Below, in pieces: positions 35,048 through 49,600 of a stretch of DNA of 64,000 nt. The notes below the pieces were generated by a model, which was not told the origin of the DNA, searched no databases, and saw only the letters and a list, made by a program, of their open reading frames with translations. The number at the start of each line of letters is the position of its first letter. Positions within the stretch are counted from its first letter, which is position 1. Source of the stretch: Tanytarsus gracilentus (taxonomy: Eukaryota > Arthropoda > Insecta > Diptera > Chironomidae); the NCBI GenBank assembly GCA_038502055.1, contig JAXRKN010000036.1, positions 744,001 through 808,000 of the forward strand, read 5' to 3'. The position numbers and the translations under genes were made by a program.

Positions 35048-36110
35048 AATTATAGCTCCGCTATATATTAATTTTGGATTTTTCCAAAACCTGTTTTCGG
35101 CCCCTAGTGCCAAGACATTACATTTTGCAATATCAAAACTTTCTAAATGTAGGCCTAGTCAAACCCTACAAACTGGCGAAAACAGATTTGAAATCGGTTG
35201 ATCCTACGAGGAGTTAGAGCCATTTAAGTCATCTTACTTTCTCACTTTCTCACTTTCTCACTTTCTCACGATCTTAGTGAACGCCATATCTCAAGAACGG
35301 CTGGTCGGATTTGATTCGGGTTTGTGGCTAAAGATTGGGTTTTGGTTCTAGTTGTGCAAGAAGTATTTTGTTTTGAGGTACGACCCTCCAAGGACCGTCC
35401 GTGGGTGCAAAAATGTCCTTTTTCATACAAATTTTCTCTTATATGCCTTCATGTATGTCGTTGAACTCGTAATTTGACCAGGAATCGAATGGAACTGACG
35501 ATTTTTGAGGAATGTCCATCATGGCCGGCCAGGAGTGCCACTAATGTCCATTTTTCAGAACTATGGCTTCATGTATGTCGTTGAACTCGTGATTGCATCG
35601 GGAATCGAGTGACATTGAAGATTTTTGAGGAATGTCGATCATGGTCGGCCAGGAGTGCCACTAATATCCATTTTTCAGAACTTTGGCTTCATGGGTATCG
35701 TTGAACTCGTAATTTGACCAGGAATCGAATGGAACTGACGATTTTTGAGGAATGTCCATCATGGCCGGCCAGGAGTGCCACTAATGTCCATTTTTCAGAA
35801 CTATGGCTTCATGTATGTCGTTGAACTCGTGATTGCATCGGGAATCGAGTGACATTGAAGATTTTTGAGGAATGTCGATCATGGTCGGCCAGGAGTGCCA
35901 CTAATATCCATTTTTCAGAACTTTGGCTTCATGGGTATCGTTGAACTCGTCATTGCATCAGGAATCGATTGACACTGACGATTTTTGAGGAATGTCCATC
36001 ATGATTAACCAAGAGTGCCACTAATGCCCATTGCAACGGAGTAGGGTACTAATCTATGCGGAGCTATTGGAAATGGCAACGCCGTTTGCAGACCCATCTT
36101 GTTTTAGTCA
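35048..36110. mobile_element. Non-autonomous Helentron/DINE-like element, copy 1
   Basis: The block is shared with 52993-53841, in the same orientation. It begins AATTATAGCTCCGCTATATA and ends with GCGGAGCTATT about 45 bp before CCCATCTTGTTT. The pair TATAGCTCCGC / GCGGAGCTAT is a subterminal inverted repeat. A hairpin-capable GGCAACGCCGTTTGC sits close to the right end. Inside lie an 8 bp microsatellite (TTTCTCAC, about four units near 35235-35270) and 120 bp minisatellite units. There is no target-site duplication and no ORF. Subterminal inverted repeats, a 3' hairpin, an internal microsatellite and minisatellites together are the plan of HINE/DINE-1 rolling-circle derivatives, so the class is an inference. 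The boundaries come from where the two copies stop matching. Confidence 0.7.
35440..36030 (+). repeat. Five-unit 120 bp minisatellite inside the Helentron-like element
   Basis: Units begin at GGCTTCATG-type anchors spaced 120 bp apart. They alternate between two variants, so the array is really a 240 bp higher-order repeat. 35461-35700 and 35701-35940 look identical base for base. Confidence 0.93.
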
Positions 36111-36299
36111 TTTTACTCAAAAATAAATGTAGCATCATGTCATTAATTTCTGAAATAATATTTCACTATCCACGTGGTCGTTATTTAAAAGCTCATTTAA
36201 ATCACAATTCACCATATAATAAAAAGAGCTTTTTGTTGTTTGTAAACAAACGGCGAGAGAAATTTAAAAGACATTTTATGGGGTCTTAGAGTCACTAAT

Positions 36300-36830
36300 T
36301 ATATCATTTTTAAGTGCTAATTAATAATTTTGAGTCTTAATTAGATGAAATAAAATATAAACTTAATTATTCATATCGTTAATTAGCTCCCCTAGAACTT
36401 TTTTTTCTTCAATTTGGTACATGTGAGAGCGCTAATAAAAAAAATAAATTCGATTCAATTAAAATAATTAATTTTTTAATGAAATAAAGTTCTAATTAGC
36501 TTAACAGGATGTCAATTAGATTAAGTAAATTAAAAACTTAATCATCCGAGTCACTAATTAGCTCCCTTAGAGCTTTTTTTATTGTCATTTTTCATGTGTG
36601 AGAGTGGTTAATAAAAATCTCAAAATCGTTTGAGTGAAATAAATTAGTTTTCCCTGAAACAAAGTTTTAATTAGCATCAATGATGCCTAATTTAATTAAT
36701 TAAGACTCAAACTTAATTAATCGAGTCGTTAATTAGCTCCCTTAGAGCTTTTTTTTCAAATTTTTTATACATATGAGAGGGTTAATAAAGATATCAAATT
36801 TGATGAGATCAATTATAATTAGTTATCTCC
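36300..36830 (+). repeat. About three units of a 175 bp satellite
   Basis: The anchor AATTAGCTCC occurs at 36381, 36556 and 36731, exactly 175 bp apart. Each is followed by a C(C/T)TAGA(A/G)CTTTTTTT run and a TGAGAG box. The units have diverged, unlike the copies at 16.4 kb, but the conserved core is the same in reverse orientation. It directly follows the Helentron-like element. Confidence 0.85.
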
Positions 36831-37646
36831 AGGTTTATCTATTTATTCAATTTCCATTCATCTACTTCGATTTAATGGAATTAATTAATTTGTATCTCGC
36901 TCTGAGATAAATTCTTTAGAGGTTGTAAAATTTCAATCCGTCACCGAAATGAGTTGATGGTGAAAATGAATTTCTTCGCAGAAAGCAATTTATTCGATGA
37001 TTGATAAATTTACTCCAAACTAAAAATTTAAATTTACTTAATTTATGAATGAAAATTCTCTTAATTAAAGAATGATTCGAATTAAATGAAGGTCAATTAA
37101 AATTAATTATATCTTTTAGAATTTAATTTGAGAAGATTAATGAAATGACAGTTCGTATTTTGTGAAGAAAATTGGAAATAATTAAAGTAGTCGAAACTCG
37201 AATAAAAAAGGCGGAAAATTTTAAAAAGTAAAAATTAAATCATTAACATTAAAATTTTAATTGAAATTAAAAACATAAAAAATTAATGTTTATTTATAAC
37301 TAAAATTAAATCCCATAATATTTTAAATTTTAATAAATTGCCGGTAGAGCTTTCGTGGTGAGTTTTTGTGGTGAGAAAGCCCCTTTTGTTTACAAAAGAA
37401 AAATTATCGAAATAAATTATTTTCAATATTTTTTACAAAAATTATCCTGAAATTAACCAATTTTCTTGCATAAATTTCACTACAAAGTTATAACAACACA
37501 AAAGTTTATCGAAATATCTTGAAGGATATCGAAAAAAGAGGTAAAATCTGCGAAAAATTAAAATATATCCAAAATTTGTTATCAACATGTGTTTTTAGGA
37601 TTTTTCTGCGAGGAATGTCGAGAGATAAGGAGTGACATCAAAAAGT
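36831..37646. other. Upstream region of SMG1
   Basis: Very AT-rich down to about 37320. The last 300 bp probably contain the SMG1 promoter and leader. No TATA box or coding sequence is evident. Confidence 0.45.
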
Positions 37647-40600
37647 ATGGATAAACACGGTGAAGGAAAGTCATCGAGACACCGATGGAAAGAGGAACAT
37701 CGCAATCCAAAGCTGTACGATGAAAGAACGGACACGGCTGGTGTTTCAACGCAAAATGGGAAGAATTCGTCAACATCCAAGATTACGATTAAAGTTAAAA
37801 GTGAGCCCAAAAATGATATCGTCGCTCAGCTCAATCAAAATTTACCGGAGGATTTGAGAATATCGAAATTGTTGCGTCGTCTGGAGTGCGAGACAACAGT
37901 GATGGGCATGATTGATATTTGTGAGAAATTAAAGACGGTCGTTAAGGATCAATCGAACGCCGGCTACATAAGACGATCATTCGATATGATAACGAACTCA
38001 ATTGTGGGAGTCATGAAGGATTGTTCTGAAGAGGCGTTACCACATGTATGCGAAGTTTACGGTATGATGGGATTTGTAGTTCGTAGTGATTTTCCCGTTT
38101 ACAAATCGTGGCTTTGCAAGACTTATAAGAGTACGAAAGTCCTTCGCGTGGCAATGATGAATGCACTTGAAAAAACCCTCCGAATGGACACGAACGAGCT
38201 GAGACTAAGTGATCAAATTGGAAGACTACTAGAACTCTTGTAAGTGTATTTAAATTTTTTTTATTCAATTTTCTATTTTCAATTTTATCGTATAGACGTG
38301 ACTTTCTCGAGCAAACGGACGACTACAAGGTCTTTATGGCGATTACACAAGTGCTCATGGTCATCGCTGAAAACTACAATGCTCGCTTCTTTAAACAACA
38401 TTTCACAAACTTTGTCGATATCATCATTGGCTGGATGATGGAAAGTGACCAAGAGTCAAAAGTAAAAATACATTGCGCTTCGGTCCTTCAGAGCTTCAAA
38501 ATCTTCTGGCAAAATGATACTAAATTCACTTTAGAGTTGCTCGGTCAATTGTTGGAGGATATTGAGGGATGCAATGAAAAACTGAATGAGGAGAGCGACG
38601 ACGATGCGAGGATGAAAAATTTCAAAGAATATGCATCATTTGTTGGTAAGAAGAGAGAGAGAAAGAAAGAAATAATACAAGCATAATAAATTTAACATTT
38701 TAATCTAGGATGCTTAAATGCAATCATCAAGTCCATTTATGTATCACCTGAAGCATTAGTCAGTTTTATGGGTCTTGGAATGTTGGAGGAGACAAAAGAG
38801 AGAGTATGGACTGTTGCAGAGAGTGCATTAAGAGAGGAAAATTGCATTAAGAATGTAGTTCTCGTGATAAATGAGTTCTCATTAATAATGCTCAACTGTC
38901 GAAAGTGCGAGATACAAGTGAACATGAGTCAGATTGAAAACATGATTGAGATGCAGTTAAAAAATTTACATAAGTTCACAGAAAATGAAATTGCAAGCTT
39001 GCTCTATTTCATAACAGAATTTATCAAGGAGTTTAAGAGTGAGCTGTCAGTGAAGCTAGTTCAAAGTCTCTTCGGTCTCGATAGTGTTCTAGTGAATATT
39101 GTCACTTTCAATAACGACAGTCGAGTAAAATGTGGATTGATTAAAATCTATCATGACGTTATGGCTTTGAAAAATGTGCCAGTACTACAAGCAGCCTACA
39201 AGTGCATAATTGATCAATTTGGAGCAAATTTAAAGAGAATTCCTTCACTTCGAGAAATACCGTGGATATCAGATGTTAATGTTGTAATGTGCGACGATGA
39301 AAAGTCAATCTTCAAAGCTCAATACGCCCTTAATTTGACGCTTACCGCTCTAGCTAAGCTAGCCACTGTGCAAAACTCAATTATTGCCATGTATTCACTA
39401 TCGCCGAGCATCCTAGAAGTATTACTGGCCTTAGAAATTTGGCGACCCGAGTGGAATGAATTTGAACTCATTCAATATTCAATTTTGCTTGTAATTTCGG
39501 AGCACTGCTTGAAGAATAATAATTTTGTGTCATCAAGTACTTTGCTAATTAGCAAATTGAGTGGTGTGACGACTTCTTCGTGGCTAGCCGATTCCTCACC
39601 AACTGAATCGCCGGCATCGCAGCACTTTAAACTAATCCTTCAATTGATTGAGAAACTTTTGAGACTCACTCCATCTCTAAAGCAATTCAAACTCTTGCTA
39701 AGTTGGCTCGACAAAATTATACACCAAACGACGCAATTTGCAGAGCAACTAAAAGAAAATCAAAGCTTTTTATTCATTATGAAGCGCATTAATCAACTCA
39801 CGATTAAGTATAATGATGAGATATCGTTCAAAGTTGCAAACTGCGATGATTCACTCTACTCATTCGATGCCATTCACCCTGAAATTTATACCTCCATTGC
39901 GGAGGCTTGTGGTTTTAAAATGTGTTCAGTTAATCCCGAGATAAGACGCCGCTATTCATTCATACAATCGCGCTTACCTATTCGCTTTACGGTTGAGCAG
40001 GCAAAGTCTCCGTCAGGCGTTAACCAGGAGATGATTGATATTGCAACTGATATGGAAAATTGGCATCTTTCTTTGGGAAGCATTCATGGTGGAGAATTGA
40101 GAGCACAATACTTCAATGAGTTCATCAAACAAATCACTTATTCACCCAACGCTGATAATATAGATGAGTTTATTTTGAATGCATTCAAAAATTGCTGGTT
40201 TAATGGCACTGATATGGCAGAGAAGTATAAGGAAATTACTCTCAAGGACGTTCGAACATTGTGTGCATGGATTCAATGGGAATCTGCTCGTTTCTGTGTC
40301 AATAATAAGCTTCGCACACCGCTTGGCAAGGCAACGGAAACATTTATTAAAATTGAAGGAATTATTCGAGAACATGCACGAGTCTTGTCACTTAAAGACA
40401 AATCCAAATTAAAGAATTATAGCCACGTGCTGGCAAATCAAAGAAATGTAAGAATTTTGCTTGGATTCATGGAGGGACTCGAAAAGGCAATTTACAATGC
40501 AGCTGAAGGTAGTGCCTTTGCCATACCAGCTCCCGAAAAGCCCGCGAGAACTTTCTTTCGATTAAACGCACAAACTTGTAACGATTGGTTTAATCGAAAT

Positions 40601-43600
40601 CGTTTAGCAATACATCAGCTCGCTCTTCATTGTATGGAACTTGAAATGGTTATACGATGCTCCATGTGCATTTTGAAGGAGATGGCTGCCGCGGGAAAGG
40701 TTAATGAAACCTTTTTCGATCAAATTTTACTTTCATTTACATGGGCACTGCTACGAAACTTTGAGTCTGACACACTTGTAGGACTTTATATTTGGGTCAA
40801 GAATGTTTCGAATAGAAAGTTACATTGGATAAAAATGGCTGCAGAACAGGCGGCGGGACATCGTGAAATTGCAGCCGAAGGCTACTCGAGAGTCTTGAAA
40901 GATGAAAAACTCGATAGCGCTCTTTATGACTTTATTGTTGATCAGCGAAAATACAGTCTCTACTGCACGGGCGATATTGAAGAGGTTTATGCCATGTTAA
41001 TTGACGAAGAAGCTAGAAATTATACTCCCTCAATTACACCAACCATTCTTATAACGAGAGAACAGTGTGAAAAAATTATGCTCTACGAAAAGACCAAGGA
41101 CTTGGCGGCTTTAGATGATCTCTCAGTTTGGGACATTATGGAGAATGAAAATGAAGTTTCAAACAACTTTTCCGTTCATCACTTAATTTCATTGACCGGA
41201 AATACTTTAGGACTTGCCTTCTTGAGTGGCTCGGACTACGTTATGGAGAAACTAAACACTTCATGGGAAATTGTACATGCATTACTTCAAGAGTGCTCAC
41301 GAACCAACTCTCAAGAGCACCTCAAATTGCTAAATCTTTTGAATCATCTCGCACACAAAGCAAGCGAAATTCATTTATCATCAAATCCCACTAGAAATAA
41401 CATTGAGTCGCTCGAAATTGAGAAGAAATATGGCTCTCTCACCATGTATTATGCTTCCTTTTACACCGAATTTATTGATGCGTACAGTGAGAAAGGGGAG
41501 CAACAAAACATAAATTTGAAGCTTATGCTCGTCGCATCAGCGCGTAAAGAACTAAACTTTCGTCAGTGCAATCGAGAATTATCCCGCGCCTACAATTGTA
41601 TAGAGTATCGAGATCGAATCGGTCTTCCCACTGGCGGCAATGAATCTCTGCAAGCGATAAAAGATTATTTGATGTCACCGAAAGCGTGTGGCGACGTCTG
41701 GAGTGAGAATGTAGCACGTGCCGTTTATGAGCATTGCAAAATGCTCTATGTTGTTAAAAATCAGCATTTCGATGCCATTCAATTTGCCTCAACCGCCGCC
41801 ATTGGCATTAAAAATCGCTTATGTAGCGGTGCCGTCGAGAGCGAGGAGAATTTTAAGAACCTAAATCAACAATGTGTAAAGTTCTTCATCAAAATTTCCG
41901 AATACCTGCAGAATGAGACGGAAGAAGTGTTGATTTCGCAACAACACGGAGTTCCACCACTGAAAATTCTCGTGCAATCAATAAATGATGAGGAGATTTA
42001 TATTGACGATAAAATGCCCTTGATAGATATTGCCGTAGGAAAATTGCTGCAGAGTGGCACAAAGCTTGCGCCCGAAATGACAAAAATTTGGTTGTCACTG
42101 GGAAACTGTTGCTATAAGTGGGGAAGAAAAAACGTCGAGGCGAAAACTAGCGAGCAGGGTTTACGATCTATAGATTCTAATTCAATTATGGAACTTTTAC
42201 CCGAAGCACAGCAATTAGATGTCGAAAATATACTGCGAGTATTGAATGAGCAGCAAATTACCGGAGACGAAGAAGATGATATTGGCCCTAATGATACTAG
42301 TTCGACTGAAATTATTGAAGCCCAATTAAGAATGATTCCGCTGTTGCGTGATCGTAATAGCGAACTAATTGATGGCATCATAAAACTATGGAAACAAACT
42401 CATCGTGATGTTTTTAAATATTATGAAATGTGTGCGAGTGCTTACTTCAAGTTTCTGCTCATCTCGCAGCCATCGTCGACACTGTCAACAAGCATATCGA
42501 ATGACGGCAATTCCTCGGTCGTTATCGCCACTTTACGACTACTTCGTTTAATTGTAAAACATGCACTGGCATTACAGGAAGTACTCGAAGAAGGCTTGGC
42601 CTCTACGCCATCCGATCCCTGGAAAGTGATAATTCCTCAGCTATTTTCGCGTCTCAATCATCACGAACCGTATGTGAGGAAAAGAGTTTCTGAGCTGCTT
42701 TGTCGTGTGGCAAAGGACTCGCCACATTTAATTATCTTTCCCACCGTTGTTGGTTCACAAGATAAAAGCATGAATGTCTCAAAAATTACTCACCAGAGTC
42801 GGGCGGATGAGGAAAATTCAAGTTTGACTTTCTGTTTCAATTCCCTCCTCGAAACACTTTCAATGCAAAGCCCAACGACGGTTAGTCAAGTACAGCTTTT
42901 TGTCCGAGAGTTACGACGAATATCTTTGCTGTGGGATGAACTTTGGCTTTTGAGTTTAGGTCAAGTTTATGCGGAGAACGCCAAAAAATTTCAAAATTTC
43001 GAGATCGAATATCAAAGCAACGAAGATAAGTCGAGTGAAAAGATAATTTTGTTTACGGAAAAGCATCGTCTTCTCATGCGTCCAGTAATTTTCGTCCTAG
43101 AACGCCTCCACGAGTGGACATCACAAACACCTGAGACCAATAATGAAAAGTCATTTCAAGAGAAATTTTCACACTTTATTGAATCCTCAATTTGTGAAAT
43201 GAAACGACCTTTCAATGCAAACGATCCCATGGCGGCATTCGGTAAATTTAAATCCCTCTATCATCTCATACAACAACGCGTTCATAAGCGAATGAACCAC
43301 ATACTTAAAATGAGTGACATAAGTCCAATTTTGACGAACATGCGCGACACTAAAATCTCAATGCCGGGCCTGTTGCCATCGAACAATGACACTGAAGCGA
43401 ATGCTGTTTACATTCAATCAGTCGATGAAATTGTTCAAATTCTACCCACGAAAACTAAACCGAAAAAATTGGTATTCTATGGAAGTGACGGCAAGCGATA
43501 TACCTATTTGTTCAAGGGCATGGAGGATCTCCATTTAGATGAGAGAATCATGCAGTTTTTAAGCATTGCCAATCTGATGATGAAAAAGTCTATAGACTCC

Positions 43601-46600
43601 GATGGAAAGGTGACAAACTATCGCGCTCATCACTACTCGGTAATTCCTCTTGGACTTCGATCGGGACTAATTTCATGGGTCGATGGAGTAACTCCCATAT
43701 TTTCAATTTACAAACGTTGGCAGCAACGTGAAGCGGCAAATCCTAGAAAAGATAAGCAATATGTTGTTATGAGACCATCGGAAATGTTTTATAAGAAAAT
43801 TACGCCTCTTCTGAAAGAAAATGGCATGAAGGTGAGCGATAATCGAAAGGATTGGCCACTGACCGTTCAGCGTAAAGTTTTTGAGGAACTTAAAGCGGAA
43901 ACGCCGAAAGATTTGTTGGCCAAAGAGTTTTGGTGCACCGCTTCGACTGCAGCGCAGTGGCGTCAAATTGTTCGCAATTACTCGGTGTCGCTAGCAGTTA
44001 TGTCTGTAATAGGTGAGTTAATAAAGCAAAGTAATATGAAATAATTTTTTATTCCCATCGTGTTTAGGCTACACAATAGGGCTCGGCGACCGACATCTTG
44101 ATAATGTTCTCGTGAAGCTGGCCAGCGGTGATATAGTGCATATCGATTATAATGTTTGTTTCGAGAAGGGAAAAACACTCCGTGTGCCCGAGAAAATTCC
44201 CTTTCGACTGGTGAGTGATCATAAAGTTTTAATGAAATTCAAATTGAATTATGAAAATGCTCATTTGCATGCTTCCACAGACTCAAAACATGGAGGAAGC
44301 TCTCGGTCTTACAGGAGTGGAGGTGAGTAGTCTGCTTTAAATTCATCATCATACATGAGTTTGCTTTTGATAAATTATGAAAATTAGATGAATGCATTTG
44401 CTACCCAATTTCGAATGAATTTTACCTTGACAAAAAAAATCCTCATGATTAAATTTTCAAAATTATCATCCTCGAGTAGAGTCTCCGTTTCCCACATCAA
44501 ATCATGTCGAAAAAAAAATTTCAAGAAGTTCCCGCGAGGAATTCTTTTTCAATTTTCAGCTTCAACGATAACATTGCCATACTGATTATCTACCCATTGT
44601 CGCTCGAGGCGATAAAAAAGAAAGCTTTAAATTTTTATGCGCTCATAAATAAGCAATATTCTGCTAAAAATAACTAATTTTTTTTCAACAAAGAAGCATC
44701 AAATCCCTCGAGAATTTCTCTTGTTGCATTTTTTGTTGATAAATTTACTACCTGATTTTAATTAAATTTGAAAACATGAATATTTATTATTTATGCTTCA
44801 GACTGCGGCATTTTGTGTACAAAGAAATTAGCGAGCTTCAAATGGAATTCGTAACGCTTTAAATTGTTTCCTTTATGATTTTCAATGCCTAAAATTATTT
44901 TTCTTTAAATCAAGTTCCATGCCGGAAGGCAAAAGCTCAGTAAATAAAATATTCATTGGCGCTATATGAAGCTAAAAGTGATTTTCCAACAAAACTCAAT
45001 TGCATGACGTTTTACTTCTTTCTCTTTTTATATATAAAGTTGCATGATAAAATTTCATTTAAGTCGAAGTAATTTTAAGTTTTTATACGAACTTAAATGG
45101 TAAAAATTTATTTATAAGCTTTTTGTCTATTTTTAAACTGTATGCAAGCAGTGCAATTCATTTTGGTTAAGGAAGAATAATAGTTCTAACAATGCATTGT
45201 GTGCATACCGGAAGGAAAATTCGAATGATAAATTTATGCGGTGCATGTTCATTCGATCGATTTTTGTGAAAGTCTCAATTAATTATTAGCTCAATGGTTT
45301 CATGTACTTTCATGGTCATCACGTAAACGCGATATGAAAAAGAGATTTTATTTTCGTGGCATCAAAAATATTTTTGTATTTTCGATGGACTCATGGATAG
45401 ATCATACTCATAAAGATAAAACACGCAAAATCAACAAATTTTCTTCTCATCCCTCGTCAAAAGTTTGAGAGCATGAAAAATGACGTGAAAATGAACTGAA
45501 GTTCTAAACTAATCCAGTTTTACATCAAATATTTTGTAATCCCCTCAAACTGCTGAATTTTGTTTCAAGAAAACAGTTTTCTGTGTGGATATGTCCTCGA
45601 GGTAAATAAATTTTATATCCGGAAAAATTTGTTCATTTTCACAGCTTCAGTATTTTGCATACGTCTGTCATATCATAAAGTAGAAAATGTTTATTTTACA
45701 ACGGTTTCAAAAAAGTGTACTCAATAGCAAAGGGACGAAGAAAAGAAAGAAAACCCTTGTCGTAGACGTTGAGTGTCTGTTGAATTCAGTGACGTTGAAA
45801 ATGAAATGAAACTTTAAGAAGCGAAAGCTTTTTTGGTCCTGAAGCTAAATAATAAGATAGCGAGTAAATGAAAGTACCAGATGTAATGATTATAAAGAAT
45901 GTAGGATAGTGGACGCTGTGGGATTTATAATTTCAGAGCCGCATATATACATACTTTCTCCATTGTCCTCAAATTAAATCTAATTTACGTGAAAGGAGGT
46001 GGATGCGATGATAAAAAGTAATTAGGTCAACGCAAAAGTGACCAACTCTTCCTTTTCTTCGTCGTCTTCCCTTAATTATTTCTGTCGGCAGAGCAAGGAG
46101 TAGTGCAGTAGTGTGGAAAAGTTATCGTTTACTTCACTCGGGCTAAAAAACACTTGAATAAATATCATTTTACACGTTTTGCGAAGTAAGTGAATTTTGA
46201 GGGCATGTTGTTGAGAGTCTCAGTGGAAATGCTTTCTCCTTGAAGCGTCGAAACTTTCTTTCTCTCTCGAACAAACAAAGATTGATTAAATGCTGTCTCA
46301 GATGAACAAATTTTTGACTTTGTAAGACATGAAAAAGTTTTAGATTAAAATTTATACTTTCAAGTTAACTCGCACCCGCAGTCGAGAGGTTAAAGAATAT
46401 AAGTGCAATTTAATTAAAATTCAAAGCGTAATGCTTTTCTCTCGTATTTCCTGAATAGCGATATTTATGTTAGATAAAGACAAAAGAAAATAAATTTCAA
46501 TTTAAAATTGTGCTGGAAATAGAAATTTCAATTAAAAGCGTCGAGATTGGATTTTAGCAATTAGCGACTTTTAACAAGAGGTTATTTAATACATTAAATT

Positions 46601-49600
46601 ACTCTCAAATTATAAGACCCGACTTATGTTGCCAACTCGTGTACTGTTTGCAAACATTCAAATACACTTCCCCATGCAAATATTTACAGTGACACAATGA
46701 TATCCATAAAATCTACTATTAATCTACTCCCTTATCTATCATTATTTTGTGAGTGCGATAAGAGTGCGCATGATAGCTTGCTATGTAGTAAATTACATTC
46801 GATTATTTATGGTTTTTATCGTCACATGCTCACTTTCCCATAAATATCACTTTCAATTAAGGGACCCAAAAAAAAAGTAATTGAATTTTTATTACACAAA
46901 AATAAAATAATAAATCATTGAATTCTATTTTAAGAACTCGCCATTTGAGTTAAAAATAGGTCAATATAAAAGTTAATTTACATAATTAACTCATATCCAT
47001 TTCATTTGTAGTTTTGCGTGTCCCGCATTAACCTCGATGTAATAAATGCATGTGTTGACTTCGCTAATGAGCATAAAAGTAAAAAGAGCTTTCAAAGTCT
47101 TACATTTCACTAACAGCATTTTTATTCTTACTACTTTTATTAAAATATTTTTTCTTTAATGAGATTAAATGTAAATATAATCAGAAGAATCTGCATCTCT
47201 CTTTTTTTTAATAGTATAATAATTTCTTGTTGAAATGTTTAACTTCCATCACAGACTTAATACCTTTTTTCTTAATAAAATATTTTTTTTCTCTCTATTG
47301 TGTGCAGCAAAACAAAAAAAGATTTTAAGCTTGATAGTGAAGTTCGGTGCTTTTAGGATGAATTCTATCAGAATTGTTGTTGCACTTTTCCATGCCATCG
47401 ACTGCGCTATTGAAGCTCTTTGAGATAAAACGTTTTCCAAACTGAAAAGTTGTCAAGAGACTTTTACTCGGGGATGCATCTTTTGTATCATTTGCGCTAT
47501 CTTGAAATCCTTTCAGATTGCTATCGTAGATGGAACCATGGCTGATGCTCTTGCTGGGAATTTTTGTAATTACAATGCTATTGGCGGACTTTGATTTCCG
47601 CCTTGAGCTCTCATTGATGCCATTGACGTTGAGCAAGTTCTCCTTAAACTTTTTTATTTCTTCACCATTCTCCTCGTAGTCTGTCAATTTATTTACAATT
47701 AAATTCTTCGTCCTTATCGTCCCGTTGGTGTCGATGCAGTTTTGCCTCTGCTTCTGTTCTAATGAAATTTGTTGCTTAACTTCTGCCATTATTGCATCCA
47801 ATGTCCCAATGTTGCTGTTGTTGCCATTGCTGTTGGCTGTGGTCGTAGTTTTATGTGACGGATCATCTTGCATTGTAATTACGTGTGAGGATGGAAGTGT
47901 GGTTGTAGAAATGATAATTGAATTTCTTCTCGTGTCTGATTCAATTTTAATTGTCACTGGAGTGGCATTTTGTTTAGATTTTGTGGTTGTTGCTGATATA
48001 GAGTCGTGCGTTGAAATTCGATCTTCGTCCTCCTCAAATGTGATGCCCATCGATGTAATTGGTTCGATTTTCTTGGCAAAGGGCGGCGTCGAGTAATTAG
48101 GAAAAGCTCCTGAAATGGACTCTTGATGTTGTGCTGATGAACTTTTGCGATGTAGATTTGATCGCATGCTCTGACTTGGTTCGAGGGTATCGGGACTCTT
48201 GCACCTTAATAGATTCGTAAATGCATGTCGAAAATTTGAATTTTTCCATGCATATATTAAAGGGTTCATCGCTGAGTTGCTCATGGCGAGTGTAAATGCA
48301 GCCATGTACGCTACAGCTGAACTGTGTTCGGTAATTTTATAAATTTGTGAGCATGCGACTATAAAGTACGGCAACCAACAGATTGTAAAACATCCAAGAA
48401 TCAATAGCACCATCTGTTTCGCGTGGAGAGAGAGAGAAAAAAGATTGTCTTTTATTCGATTTTGATTGGATTGAAATACGAGTGATTGAAAATTTAAATT
48501 CAAAGCTGATTGCATAAAATTTAAATCTAAAATTTCCTCACCTGAACTGACTTCCAATCGGAAGTTCCTTCCTGTTGTCCCGTCACTCTAAGCTGCTTCA
48601 CTTGTTTGCTCGCTTCCCTCCATATGCGAACATAAACGAAAAACATAGTGAACCAAACGAGTGAAAAGACGGGCGTAATAATTCCAACCATATACCATGG
48701 ATAAAAAATCTGATCGAATTCACAGTCGAGGGCATTGTCATACTTATTCCATACGAGCGGTATGGCGGCTATAGTCAAGCCCAAAATCCATCCACTGGAC
48801 ATTAAACATACAGCAATTTTTCGTGTCATGTATCTATCGAGGGAGAAAGAAGAAAAAGTTTCACTTATTAAATTTGAACGAAATGAATTTCAATTTTCTA
48901 CAATTATCGGTTAGGGATTTTTCGAAAGTTATGTGACGCTTTAAAAATTTATGTTTTGCACTCGAAGGAAGATTTTTTTTTACTTGAATGACTTTCCAAA
49001 ATTACGAGAAAAAGTTTTTTACACCATAACAATTTTGTCCTTAACTTTTCATAAAATATTTAAAAAAAACTTCAGCAGCTTCTCAAACATTCCAGTAGCA
49101 AGAAAATTTAAAAGCGATGTTATGATTTTTAAAGTATTTTTTACTTTACATCGATAATTAAATTTTAATCGTGCGAATTTTAAAAACAAAATTTATTTTT
49201 CTCACTTTTCAACCGACACATTCTTGTTCCTTTACGTGGAAAAATGAATGTTAAGAAAGAGTAAAGTAGAAACTTCCATAAATTTTTCCTCGAAAGCTCT
49301 TACGAGTCTCTAGTGTGTGTGTATATGTGTCGTAAAATATGTTTCGAGTAAATTATGACTTTATTGTATCGTCTTTCTCTGCATTGCTGAATGCTGACTT
49401 CCTTAGTCATTTTTTAAACGCATATCGCATATGAGAATTTTTGTATAAATTGTGAATGATGTGATGGAAAATCGATGCCTTTATTTTTCAAGTACAGAGA
49501 GAGAGAAAAAAAATTGAATGAAAATTAATTTTTCTTGAGATTTCTTTTTCTTTTCGACACACTCGAACACCGCACGCCTGGGCGATGAAAGTAATTACAG

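Noticed and set aside
35233..35270. TTTCTCAC direct repeats considered as a CRISPR-like array
   Set aside because: Pure 8 bp microsatellite with no spacers, inside a eukaryotic transposon.
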